Shown in pieces: positions 6,256-12,535 of a stretch of 12,535 nucleotides of DNA. Made by a program: the position numbers and the translations under genes. The stretch is taken from the NCBI GenBank assembly GCA_903827735.1, contig CAIKJM010000154.1, positions 1 through 12,535 of the forward strand. Direction: 5' to 3'. The DNA is from an uncultured Rhodanobacter sp. (GTDB taxonomy: Bacteria > Pseudomonadota > Gammaproteobacteria > Xanthomonadales > Rhodanobacteraceae). The notes beneath the pieces are model-generated. The model made no database searches. It had not been told where the DNA came from and was given only the letters and a program-made list of their open reading frames with translations. Positions within the stretch are counted from its first letter, which is position 1. Every line of letters begins with the position of its first letter.

Positions 6256-6870
6256 TCAGTCGCCCGGCAGCAGATGCTCCTGCACCAGATGGCTGGTGGA
6301 CGGAATCAGCTGGCCGCGATCATCGAAGCGCAGCACGATGAGCCAGTTGTAAACGTCGCCAGGCCACTTGTCCTTGCCCACCAAGGTTTTCAGATCGCCG
6401 CCGAACGCGTTGATCAGGTTGCCCAGCTCGCCGTGATGCCAGGCGATAAGCACCACGCCGGCCTGATTCTGCCGGCGCAAGGAGTCGACGAGCTTGTCCA
6501 CTTGCTTGTCGGCAAACGGCTGTTCCAGCGGAAGCTGCAGGCGCGCGGCGAGCGGCGTCAGCGTCAGCCGCGGGCGCTCGCTGTTCTTGCTGTCGCTGGT
6601 GGCAATCAAACGCTGCGGCTGCAGCGTCTGGCCGTCGATGCGCAGCGGGTCGAAATAGTTGGCGTAGGCCTCGGCGCGCTGCTCGCCGCGTGGCGTGAGG
6701 CCGCGGCTGTTGGGACCATCGTCCTGGCCGGGCTTTTCGGCATGGCGAACGATCAGCACGGTGACGTTGCGCAGACCGCGGGAGCCGTCGTCGCCCTCAT
6801 GTTTTTGTGAGTGGTGCGCCGAAGCCAGCGCTGGCAGTAAAAGCAAACCAAGCAGGAACTTGCGTAGCAT
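6256..6870 (-). CDS. Exported histidine-phosphatase-superfamily protein
   Basis: A 204-residue protein with a signal peptide (MLRKFLLGLLLLPALASA, cleavage about residue 18) followed by a His-rich mature start. The core carries the superfamily's phospho-acceptor motif RHAEKP (Arg42, His43), the later arginine region (TSDSKNSERPR, 91-101) and the second catalytic-type histidine in AWHHGE (143-148). It is therefore probably a phosphohydrolase of the phosphoglycerate-mutase-like fold working in the periplasm. The substrate is unknown. The short form without a large cap domain resembles SixA/PGAM-like members more than acid phytases. It lies 27 bases downstream of the diguanylate cyclase stop on the same strand, with only a weak ribosome site, suggesting an operon with coupled expression. 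Whether it acts on the same signalling pathway is unknown. Confidence 0.87.
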   Translation of the reverse strand: MLRKFLLGLLLLPALASAHHSQKHEGDDGSRGLRNVTVLIVRHAEKPGQDDGPNSRGLTPRGEQRAEAYANYFDPLRIDGQTLQPQRLIATSDSKNSERPRLTLTPLAARLQLPLEQPFADKQVDKLVDSLRRQNQAGVVLIAWHHGELGNLINAFGGDLKTLVGKDKWPGDVYNWLIVLRFDDRGQLIPSTSHLVQEHLLPGD

Positions 6871-6897
6871 GATCGGGCATCCGAATGTCGAGGGGCG

Positions 6898-8688
6898 TCA
6901 GGATACCAGCGTGCTCGCCACCACTCGATCGCGACCGTATGACTTCGCCGAGTACAGCGCGGTGTCCGCCGCACGCATCCAGCTCGATACGTCGTGGCAG
7001 CGCTCGCCGTCGAACAGCGCGACGCCGATACTGATGGTGATTTGCGACACGCCGAGTTCTACCGGCAGCGCCAGCGCGGCAACGCCGGCGCGCAGCGTTT
7101 CGGCCAGGCGCATGCCGTCCTCCGCGCCCAGCTGCGGGCACAGCACGATAAACTCTTCGCCGCCGATACGAGCGATGTGACCCGCGGCACCAATGGCGCG
7201 ACGCAGATAATCGGTGACCAACACCAGCACGCGATCGCCCTGCTGGTGGCCGACGGTATCGTTGATGTGCTTGAAGTGATCAAAGTCGATCAGCATCAGC
7301 ACGTGCAGCGGATCGCGCATATCGCTATGACGTGCCAACAACGCCGTGGCACGCTGCTGAAACGCACGGCGGTTTTCAATGCCGGTGAGCGGATCGCACA
7401 AGGCCTGCGCGCGCATTTCCGCGGCGTGCCGCCGCTGCCCACGCAGCAGCATGAAAAGCAGCCCGGCGAACAGCACCAGCCCGACCACCACAATGGTCAC
7501 CACGAGATTGGCCAGTTTTTGGCGCTGCTGCATTTCATCCCGTCGTGCCGCCTCCGCCTGTGCGGTTTTCAACTCCAGTTTCTGATCGTGATTGGTGCGC
7601 TCCAGATCATCGATGCGCAGTTCCTTTTCTCGCGCGGCGTAGCGCTGTTCGAGCTCTGCCTCGATCGCGCGCAGTGCCGGCGTGTTGGTGGCGTTTTCCA
7701 GTTTGACGACCTCACGTTCGTCAGCAAGCGCCTGCCGCAGATCGCCAGCTTGCTCCGCCACGCTGCTTTCCACTTCCAGAAGATCGCTGAGCTGGCCGTT
7801 CATGCCGGCCGTGCGAGCCTTGGCGACGGTCGCTTTCATCAGCGCATAGGCCTCGCGATGCTCGCCCAGTGCTGCCATCGCGCGGGCTATATCAGTGCTG
7901 GAGCCGATCGAGTCGCTGATGCGTCCATCCGCCAGCTCCTGCTTGAGCGACGTCTGCGACAGCTGCAGCGCTTCGCGCGCGCGACCTTGCTTCAAGTACA
8001 TCTGCGAAAGATTGTCGCCAACGGAAACCGCCATGCGCGGACCGCCGGCCGCCTTGAAATGCCGGCGCGAGCTTTCGTACGCCCTGGCCGCCTCATCGAC
8101 CCGATTGAGCGTGGCCAGCGCAATGCCCTCGTCGTTCTCGGCATCGCCCACGCCCCATTCGTCGCCCAGCGCCTGGTAGTCGCCCTTCACCTGACGGCAC
8201 AGAGGCAGCGCGCGATCGGGCTTTTCGTCCAGCGTGTAGGCATCGCACAGCTGAAAGCGCGCCCACGCCACCAGTTCGGGATCGGCATTGCCCAGCACCT
8301 TGTCCGCGGCGCGCAGCGCTTCGCCCATGCCGTCGCCGGTGCCGTTGGCGATGTCGTGGCGGGAACGCAGGAAGCCCGCCGCGGCCGCAGCCACTGCGTC
8401 GTTACTGGCGCTCGCCAGGCCGTCGAGGCGCAAAGTGGCTTCGGCAAAGGCCGCGTCGTCGTTGGCGTTGATGGCCGCCGTGCCCATGCCCCAAAGCAGC
8501 GCCCTTTCCTGCGCTGTGGTCAAACCCGAACCCGACCGATCCAGCTGCTGGCGCACGTCGTCAATAACGCCATGCGGATCGCTGACCGCGCGACCACGCA
8601 GGCTGTTTATTGGCGAGACGGCCATGGCTAGCGCCGGCGACAGCAGCGCCAGCAGAAGAACCGTCAGTCCCCTAATTCCCCGCGTCAT
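6898..8688 (-). CDS. Membrane diguanylate cyclase with periplasmic TPR sensor (GGDEF)
   Basis: A 596-residue protein that should make cyclic di-GMP from two GTP. Order: signal peptide 1-23 (AMA cleavage); a periplasmic alpha-helical TPR-like region, about 100-335; a charged coiled coil, about 340-390 (ALRAIEAELEQRYAAREKEL and on); one transmembrane helix, 395-415 (LVVTIVVVGLVLFAGLLFMLL); and a cytoplasmic GGDEF domain, about 425-590. The active-site motif is GGEEF at 509-513 and the metal-binding LIDFDHFKHINDT segment is intact, so the enzyme looks active. The inhibitory I-site (RxxD five residues before GGEEF) is replaced by GAAG, so classic product inhibition is probably absent. The start is supported by ggtga about seven bases upstream. 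It probably senses a periplasmic ligand or partner through the TPRs. The phosphatase gene follows in the same direction, and dusB is divergent. Confidence 0.92.
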   Translation of the reverse strand: MTRGIRGLTVLLLALLSPALAMAVSPINSLRGRAVSDPHGVIDDVRQQLDRSGSGLTTAQERALLWGMGTAAINANDDAAFAEATLRLDGLASASNDAVAAAAAGFLRSRHDIANGTGDGMGEALRAADKVLGNADPELVAWARFQLCDAYTLDEKPDRALPLCRQVKGDYQALGDEWGVGDAENDEGIALATLNRVDEAARAYESSRRHFKAAGGPRMAVSVGDNLSQMYLKQGRAREALQLSQTSLKQELADGRISDSIGSSTDIARAMAALGEHREAYALMKATVAKARTAGMNGQLSDLLEVESSVAEQAGDLRQALADEREVVKLENATNTPALRAIEAELEQRYAAREKELRIDDLERTNHDQKLELKTAQAEAARRDEMQQRQKLANLVVTIVVVGLVLFAGLLFMLLRGQRRHAAEMRAQALCDPLTGIENRRAFQQRATALLARHSDMRDPLHVLMLIDFDHFKHINDTVGHQQGDRVLVLVTDYLRRAIGAAGHIARIGGEEFIVLCPQLGAEDGMRLAETLRAGVAALALPVELGVSQITISIGVALFDGERCHDVSSWMRAADTALYSAKSYGRDRVVASTLVS

Positions 8689-8719
8689 CGGCTAATCACC
8701 CGTCGGCGCCCGTGGTTTC

Positions 8720-8766
8720 ATGATAGCCAACCGGACGAATTCCGGCGCGACCTTTACAATGTACTG
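8720..8766. promoter_or_regulatory. Compact divergent promoter region, cyclase and dusB
   Basis: Only 78 bases (8689-8766) separate the two starts. On the plus strand TACAAT (8755-8760) is a good -10, but it lies just six bases before the dusB ATG. The -35 position (about 8732-8737, cggacg) is a poor match. On the minus strand TATCAT (complement of 8720-8725) is a five-of-six -10 giving a leader of about 25 bases for the cyclase, without a clear -35. Between them sits an inverted repeat, CCGGA (8731-8735) and TCCGG (8741-8745), placed to influence both promoters. These are motif matches only. Confidence 0.4.
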
Positions 8767-9753
8767 ATGCAGATCGGCCCTTACCGAATCGACCCGCCCG
8801 TGGTGCTAGCCCCTATGGCTGGCGTCACTGACAAGCCTTTCCGCCTGCTGTGCAAACGGCTGGGCGCCGGTTTGGCCGTGTCGGAAATGACCAATGCGGA
8901 TCCTCGCCTGTGGCATACGCGCAAGTCGATGCAAAGAATGGACCACGTCGGCGAGCCCGAGCCGGTCAGCGTGCAGATCGCCGGCTACGACCCGACCATG
9001 CTAGCCGAGGCGGCACGCTTCAACGTCGCCAATGGTGCCCAGCTGATCGACATCAATATGGGCTGCCCAGCGAAAAAAGTGTGCAACGTATGGTCCGGTT
9101 CTGCCCTGCTACAGGACGAACCGCTGGTGGCGCGCATCGTCAGGGCCGTGGTCGACGCGGTGGATGTGCCAGTGACGTTGAAGATCCGCACCGGCTGGGA
9201 CCGCCAGAACAAAAACGCGCTGACGATTGCGCATATCGCCGAAGACAGCGGCATCGCCGCGCTGGCCGTACACGGCCGCACCCGCGCCGACAAGTACGAG
9301 GGTGAGGCCGAATACGACACCATTCGTGCGGTGAAAGCGGCGGTGCGCATTCCGGTGCTGGCCAACGGCGACGTCACCACGCCGCAACAGGCCCGGCACG
9401 TGCTGGATAGCACCTGCGCCGACGCGGTGATGATCGGCCGCGGCGCGCAGGGGCGGCCGTGGATCTTCCGCGAGATCGCGCATTACCTTGCCACCGGCGA
9501 GCTGCTGCCCGAGCCGACGCCGTCAGAGGTGAGCGCGATTCTGCTCGGTCACCTCGAACAGCTCTACGCGTTCTACGGCGAACTGGCCGGCGTGCGCATC
9601 GCGCGCAAGCATCTGGGCTGGTATGCCAAGGACCGACCGGAAAACGTCGCGTTTCGACAGGTCGTCAATCAAGCCGAATCGGCCGAGGCTCAGATGCGGC
9701 TGACCCGGGATTATTTCGAAGCGTTGAGCGCGAGCGCGCGCTTGGCCGCCTGA
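8767..9753 (+). CDS. dusB: tRNA-dihydrouridine synthase B
   Basis: A 328-residue flavoenzyme that reduces specific uridines in the tRNA D-loop to dihydrouridine, using FMN and NADPH, in the cytoplasm. The sequence shows the Dus N-terminal LAPMAGVTDKPFR (14-26), VSVQIAGYDP, the catalytic loop DINMGCPAKKV with Cys100, KIRTGWD (about 137-143), HGRTRADKYEG, IPVLANGDV and the FMN-phosphate site MIGRGAQGRPWIF. The full length matches DusB (about 320-340). The KKVCN variant after the catalytic loop is, as I recall, usual in Xanthomonadales DusB. In enteric bacteria dusB is followed by fis; here it is not. There is no Shine-Dalgarno sequence before the ATG, and a -10-like TACAAT ends at 8760, so a leaderless transcript is possible. 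Confidence 0.95.
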   Translation: MQIGPYRIDPPVVLAPMAGVTDKPFRLLCKRLGAGLAVSEMTNADPRLWHTRKSMQRMDHVGEPEPVSVQIAGYDPTMLAEAARFNVANGAQLIDINMGCPAKKVCNVWSGSALLQDEPLVARIVRAVVDAVDVPVTLKIRTGWDRQNKNALTIAHIAEDSGIAALAVHGRTRADKYEGEAEYDTIRAVKAAVRIPVLANGDVTTPQQARHVLDSTCADAVMIGRGAQGRPWIFREIAHYLATGELLPEPTPSEVSAILLGHLEQLYAFYGELAGVRIARKHLGWYAKDRPENVAFRQVVNQAESAEAQMRLTRDYFEALSASARLAA

Positions 9754-9757
9754 ACGC

Positions 9758-9794
9758 GCCGCCTTATTGCGGCCGTCGCAACCACTTGCGACGG
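9758..9794 (+). terminator. Tandem hairpins after dusB (terminator-like, no T-run)
   Basis: Two consecutive stem-loops lie just after the dusB stop. The first is gccgc (9758-9762) with gcggc (9769-9773). The second is a perfect 9-bp stem, 9773-9781 with 9786-9794, and a 4-base loop (ccac). They share base 9773, so they would stack or compete. No T-run follows, so this is not a standard intrinsic terminator. It may slow polymerase, protect the 3' end, or serve a Rho-linked end. Confidence 0.4.
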
Positions 9795-9846
9795 GATCGG
9801 CGCATCATCGGCGTCCCTCGCACCGCGGTTATCACGCCTGTTGACA

Positions 9847-10800
9847 ATGACGTTGCACCTGCCGCCCTCCACCCGTTGGTCACGGCGCCTGCGCTGCGGC
9901 GCTATGCTGACCAGCCTGCTGCTGCTCGGCGGCTGTCGGGCCACGCTGTTCGCCGGACTCAACAGCACGGACCAGCATCACGGCGTCGAGCAGCAGCGCA
10001 ATATCGTGTTCGATGCCCCACACGACCTGGCGCTCGACGTTTATCTGCCGGCAAACGCCGGGCCGCTGACCGCCGCCCGTGCGCCGATGGTGGTGTTCTT
10101 CTACGGCGGTGACTGGACCCACGGCAAACGCCAGTGGTATCGCTTTGTCGGCACGGCGCTGGCGGCGCAAGGCATTTTGGTGGTGATACCCGACTACCGC
10201 AAATACCCCCATGTGACGATGGACGGCTTTATGCAGGACGGCGCTCGGGCGGTGGCCTGGGCCTACACCCACGCCACCGAACTGGGCGGCGATGCGAACA
10301 GCCTCTTTTTGATGGGCCACTCGGCCGGCGGCCAGATCGCAGCGTTGCTGAGCACCGATCCCGAATGGCTGAAGCCCTACGGCATGCGGCCGCGCGATCT
10401 GGCCGGATTTATCGGGCTGGCTGGGGTTTACGATTTCATGCCGATTCCCGCTAGCGAAAAAGACATGCTCGGCACCTTCGGCCACACGCTGGCCGAGCAG
10501 GCCCGTGCGCAGCCCGTTCGCTACGTCAGCGGGCACGAGCCGCCGATGCTGCTTTTGCAGGGCACCGGCGATCACGAGGTCGATCCCTCCAATGCGCGGT
10601 CGCTGGACAAGACCATGCTGGCGCAGCATGAGGACGTCACTCTCAAGCTGTATCCCGGCATCGGCCACTCGCCGCTGCTGTTCGCGCTGTCACGACCGCT
10701 GCGCCACCACGCACCGACGCTGGCCGACATCGTCCGCTTTATCCGCGAGCATGAGTCCGTGCGTGACGGCGGCAAGCAAGCCGCCCTCGATGGCCGTTGA
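9847..10800 (+). CDS. Alpha/beta hydrolase (esterase-like), probable lipoprotein
   Basis: A 317-residue hydrolase of the carboxylesterase/BD-FAE-like alpha/beta fold. The N-terminus has a twin-arginine-like basic patch (RWSRRLR) and a hydrophobic stretch ending in the lipobox LGGC (Cys30), so the protein is probably lipid-anchored in the periplasm. The oxyanion segment is FFYGGDWTHG (about 84-93). The nucleophile elbow is GHSAGG with Ser159, the acid is Asp242 or Asp246 in GTGDHEVD, and the histidine is His274 in GIGHSPLL, giving a complete triad. The PDYRKYPH motif after the oxyanion strand is typical of kynurenine-formamidase-like and feruloyl-type esterases. The natural ester or amide substrate is unknown. 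I use the ATG at 9847; a TTG two codons earlier (9841) is possible, and neither has a clear ribosome site. It may be read through from dusB, 93 bases upstream. Confidence 0.88.
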   Translation: MTLHLPPSTRWSRRLRCGAMLTSLLLLGGCRATLFAGLNSTDQHHGVEQQRNIVFDAPHDLALDVYLPANAGPLTAARAPMVVFFYGGDWTHGKRQWYRFVGTALAAQGILVVIPDYRKYPHVTMDGFMQDGARAVAWAYTHATELGGDANSLFLMGHSAGGQIAALLSTDPEWLKPYGMRPRDLAGFIGLAGVYDFMPIPASEKDMLGTFGHTLAEQARAQPVRYVSGHEPPMLLLQGTGDHEVDPSNARSLDKTMLAQHEDVTLKLYPGIGHSPLLFALSRPLRHHAPTLADIVRFIREHESVRDGGKQAALDGR

Positions 10801-10834
10801 GCGAGTCAGCCCCTCAGCTGAGCGCAATGCGTCA

Positions 10835-10863
10835 TTGACTTGAGCCCGACACCGGACTAACTT
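10835..10863 (+). promoter_or_regulatory. Weak candidate promoter for the metE leader
   Basis: TTGACT at 10835-10840 matches five of six -35 consensus bases. Seventeen bases further lies taactt (10858-10863), only a three-of-six -10. If used, transcription would start near 10870, just at the first strand of the riboswitch P1 pairing. No better pair is visible between the hydrolase stop and the aptamer. Confidence 0.3.
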
Positions 10864-10884
10864 CAGCCCCGCTGAAGGTTTTCA
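10861..10884 (+). terminator. Hairpin with partial T-run between hydrolase and riboswitch
   Basis: A perfect 7-bp stem cttcagc (10861-10867) with gctgaag (10871-10877) has a CCC loop, followed at once by gttttcatc. It is placed to end transcription of the hydrolase gene on the plus strand. The T-run is short (four) and interrupted, so efficiency is uncertain. The right arm is also the 5' strand of the proposed P1 helix of the riboswitch, so on a longer transcript the two would exclude each other. Confidence 0.45.
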
Positions 10885-11057
10885 TCTTTCTATGCGAATG
10901 GAGAGATGAAATGAAAAGGGAAGCCGGTACCAAGCCGGCGCTGCCCCGCAGCGGTAGGTGGAAACGAACTCCGTCACACGCACTGGGCGAATAGCCCGGG
11001 AAGCGGCGGACAGTAGGCGCAAGCACAACGTCCACGAGCCCGAATACCTGCCTCAGC
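10871..11057 (+). ncRNA. Cobalamin (B12) riboswitch aptamer
   Basis: This is a cis-acting RNA that binds adenosyl- or methyl-type cobalamin and lowers expression of the following gene. Recognised elements in order: a P2-like pair ttcatc (10881-10886) with gatgaa (10905-10910); the invariant AAAAGGGAA block (10914-10922); the hairpin gccgg (10923-10927) with ccggc (10935-10939); the GCTGCCCCGCAGCGGTAGG core (10940-10958), with L5 being ccccg; the CACTGGGCGAATAGCCCGGGAAG segment (10981-11003); and the terminal B12 box AGCCCGAATACCTGCC (11037-11052). Aggt (10876-10879) can pair with acct (11046-11049), and gctga (10871-10875) with tcagc (11053-11057), closing P1. Gene context agrees: the next gene is metE, a standard target of this riboswitch because B12-dependent MetH makes it dispensable. 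Confidence 0.93.
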
Positions 11058-11081
11058 CGGAAGTGCGGCAACGCACTTCCG
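11058..11081 (+). promoter_or_regulatory. GCAA-tetraloop hairpin after the aptamer
   Basis: A perfect 10-bp stem (11058-11067 with 11072-11081) closed by a GCAA loop, a stable GNRA tetraloop. It directly abuts the last base of the proposed P1 and starts the expression platform. There is no T-run, so it is not a terminator. It may be a folding scaffold or an RNA-contact element. Confidence 0.5.
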
Positions 11082-11086
11082 CCCGA

Positions 11087-11113
11087 CCTGGCGTTTCCGC
11101 GGGGAAACACCGG
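11087..11113 (+). promoter_or_regulatory. Candidate P13 kissing hairpin of the B12 leader
   Basis: Gtttcc (11093-11098) pairs with ggaaac (11103-11108), with outer pairs cc/gg interrupted by a bulge and a mismatch. The loop region includes cgggg (11100-11104), the exact complement of the aptamer's L5 (ccccg, 10944-10948). In known cobalamin riboswitches an L5-L13 kissing contact carries the switching signal, so this is a candidate L13. A second copy of cgggg lies at 11185-11189. Confidence 0.35.
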
Positions 11114-11176
11114 AGCCATCGCGTCGCCGTGTCTGCGGCACACGCGCTGTCTCCGCACGCCCCGCGCAAGCGCCGG

Positions 11177-11194
11177 TTCGCCCGCGGGGGCGAA
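11177..11194 (+). promoter_or_regulatory. Expression-platform hairpin overlapping the anti-sequester strand
   Basis: A 7-bp perfect stem, ttcgccc (11177-11183) with gggcgaa (11188-11194), loop gcgg. Its right arm overlaps a strand (11187-11196) that can instead pair with 11225-11234, bases that include part of the strand masking the metE ribosome site. The two states are mutually exclusive. Confidence 0.4.
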
Positions 11195-11230
11195 GGTCAA
11201 CGGCGCGGCGCGGTTGCCGACCACCCTTCG

Positions 11231-11263
11231 TTCCTCTTTGCCCATCATGCAAGAGGAATTTTT
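11231..11263 (+). promoter_or_regulatory. Hairpin masking the metE ribosome-binding site
   Basis: Ttcctctt (11231-11238) pairs perfectly with aagaggaa (11251-11258), which contains the metE Shine-Dalgarno sequence. Gc (11240-11241) with gc (11249-11250) extends the stem past one bulged T. Five Ts (11259-11263) follow directly before the ATG, so the same element could also act as a terminator. A ribosome-site sequester is the usual output of B12 riboswitches in Gram-negative bacteria. Confidence 0.7.
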
Positions 11264-12535
11264 ATGTCACTCGTTACTTATTCCGGTTTTCCACGCATCG
11301 GACTCAAACGCGAGCTGAAACGCTCGCTCGAATCGCACTGGCGCGGCGACAGCAGCGCCGAGGCGCTGCTCGACACCGCCGCCGTGCTGCGGCGGCGGCA
11401 CTGGAAGCTGGCGGTCGATGCCGGTGCCGACGTGGTGCCGTGCAACGACTTCAGCCTGTACGACCACGTGCTGGATACCGCCGTGCTGTTCGATGCGATA
11501 CCGGCACGCTATCGGCCGGTATTCGCTGAAAATCCTTTGGACGGCTATTTCGCCATGGCTCGCGGCCACAAGCGCGGCGGTCACGATCTGCACGCACTGG
11601 AAATGACCAAGTGGTTCGACACCAACTATCACTACCTGGTGCCGGAACTGGAAGCCGGCCAGCGCTTCGCCCTGAAGGCTAACAAGCCGCTGGCCGCATT
11701 TCTTGAGGCGCGGGCGCAGGGCCACACCGCGCGGCCGGTGCTGCTGGGGCCGGTGTCGTTCCTGCTGCTGTCGAAAAGCGTCGACGGCAGCGATCGATTG
11801 GATTTGCTGGATGATCTGGTCCGCGCCTACGTCGAACTGCTCGGGCAGCTGGCCGATGCCGGCGCGGCATGGGTGCAGCTGGACGAGCCGTGCCTGGTGC
11901 TCGATCTGGACGGCGACGACCACGCGGCCTATCGCCGGGCTTATACCGCGCTGGCAGCTGCACGCACGCCGCAGCTGCTGCTGGCCAGCTACTTCGGCGC
12001 GCTGGGGGACAATCTCGGGCTGGCGACCAGCCTGCCCGTCGACGGTCTGCACATCGACCTGGTCCGTGCGCCGGAGCAGCTCGATGCCGTGCTCGATGCG
12101 CTGCCCGCGGACCGCGTGCTCAGCGCAGGCGTCGTCGATGGGCGCAATATCTGGCGCAGCCGCCCCGAGCGCGTCATCGCGCTGCTGAAAAAGGCGCAGG
12201 CACGCGTCGGCAGCGAGCGCCTGTGGATCGCGCCATCGTGTTCGCTCCTGCACGTGCCGATCGATCTCAGGGCGGAGACCACACTCGATCCATCGCGTCT
12301 CGTATCGATGGCTTTTGCCAGGCAAAAAATCGAAGAGCTGCGGGTGTATGCCGATGCGCTGTCCGGCATACCGGAAGCGACCGCCGCACTTAGCGCGCAG
12401 CAATCGCTGCTGGATGCGCAGACGCACGCACCCGGCGTCGTCGATACGGGAGTGCGAACGCGCCTGCGAACGCTTGGGCCGCAGGCGCCGCTGCGCCGGT
12501 CGGCGTATGCCACGCGTCAGGTCGTTCAGTCCGAA
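11264..12535 (+). CDS. metE: B12-independent methionine synthase MetE, N-terminal part (cut by window end)
   Basis: Methyltetrahydropteroyltriglutamate-homocysteine methyltransferase performs the last step of methionine synthesis without cobalamin, in the cytoplasm. The frame is open for 424 codons to the last base of the window. E. coli MetE has 753 residues, so this is the N-terminal barrel and the start of the linker. The zinc/homocysteine site lies in the missing C-terminal half. Matching landmarks: YSGFPRIGLKRELKRSLESHW (about 6-26), PCNDFSLYDHVLDTAVL (about 62-78), EMTKWFDTNYHYLVPE (about 115-130), PVLLGPVSFLLL, WVQLDEPCLVLDL (about 205-217), LHIDLV, LSAGVVDGRNIWR and SCSLLHVPIDL. The start has aagagg at 11251-11256, eight bases before the ATG, placed in the masking hairpin. 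Control by the upstream cobalamin riboswitch implies that the organism also has MetH and can obtain B12. Confidence 0.96.
   Translation, partial: MSLVTYSGFPRIGLKRELKRSLESHWRGDSSAEALLDTAAVLRRRHWKLAVDAGADVVPCNDFSLYDHVLDTAVLFDAIPARYRPVFAENPLDGYFAMARGHKRGGHDLHALEMTKWFDTNYHYLVPELEAGQRFALKANKPLAAFLEARAQGHTARPVLLGPVSFLLLSKSVDGSDRLDLLDDLVRAYVELLGQLADAGAAWVQLDEPCLVLDLDGDDHAAYRRAYTALAAARTPQLLLASYFGALGDNLGLATSLPVDGLHIDLVRAPEQLDAVLDALPADRVLSAGVVDGRNIWRSRPERVIALLKKAQARVGSERLWIAPSCSLLHVPIDLRAETTLDPSRLVSMAFARQKIEELRVYADALSGIPEATAALSAQQSLLDAQTHAPGVVDTGVRTRLRTLGPQAPLRRSAYATRQVVQSE

Noticed and set aside
6994..8631. 545-codon open frame on the plus strand
   Set aside because: It lies opposite the diguanylate cyclase, whose domains and GGEEF motif are clear. 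Its composition (Gln/Arg/His) is that of a shadow frame.
10832..11248. 138-codon minus-strand frame over the metE leader
   Set aside because: The region is a structured cobalamin riboswitch and platform. No ribosome site or protein family supports the frame.
11267..12427. 386-codon minus-strand frame opposite metE
   Set aside because: The plus strand encodes well-conserved MetE to the window end, so this frame is a shadow.
1..12535. tRNA, rRNA, CRISPR, insertion sequence, integrase
   Set aside because: I looked for regular repeat arrays, transposase or integrase motifs, and tRNA arms next to the accessory block, and found none.

Overview
The window looks like a chromosomal segment of a high-G+C gammaproteobacterium of the Xanthomonadales, most likely Rhodanobacteraceae (a Dyella, Frateuria, Luteibacter or Rhodanobacter type). 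The reasons are a C-terminal XVIPCD secretion domain (known almost only from Xanthomonadales-type type IV secretion systems), DUF4189 proteins, a TPR/GGDEF sensor, a DusB with the KKVCN variant motif, and a cobalamin riboswitch ahead of metE. The genus is an inference.

Bases 1 to about 4650 form an accessory block with visibly lower G+C (hand counts: 45% at 1801-1860, 43% at 3121-3180, against 62% at 6001-6060 and 73% at 11881-11940). It holds two tandem paralogous secreted DUF4189 proteins, a TrbM/KikA-family conjugation protein, a stretch with what looks like a broken small lipoprotein gene, an exported protein of unknown family (candidate immunity protein), a tiny decayed frame that may be the remains of a lost effector, a second exported cysteine-rich protein (candidate immunity protein), and an intact antibacterial effector: GH19 lysozyme-like domain, PG_binding_1 domain and XVIPCD. 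The last two form an immunity-then-toxin cassette of the X-T4SS (bacteria-killing type IV secretion) kind. No secretion machinery gene lies inside the window.

From 4966 onward the sequence is GC-rich and gene-dense. A nucleoside:H+ symporter (NupG type) converges, stop codon against stop codon, with a minus-strand pair: a periplasmic-TPR/membrane/GGDEF diguanylate cyclase and, 27 bases downstream, an exported histidine-phosphatase-fold protein. A compact divergent promoter region separates the cyclase from dusB (tRNA-dihydrouridine synthase), which may be translated from a leaderless mRNA. A probable lipoprotein alpha/beta hydrolase follows.

The right end carries a cobalamin riboswitch and a leader of about 390 bases upstream of metE, whose first 424 codons are present before the window ends. 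The leader ends in a hairpin that pairs the metE Shine-Dalgarno sequence perfectly with an upstream pyrimidine strand. An alternative pairing overlaps it, as expected for translational control of the B12-independent methionine synthase by B12.
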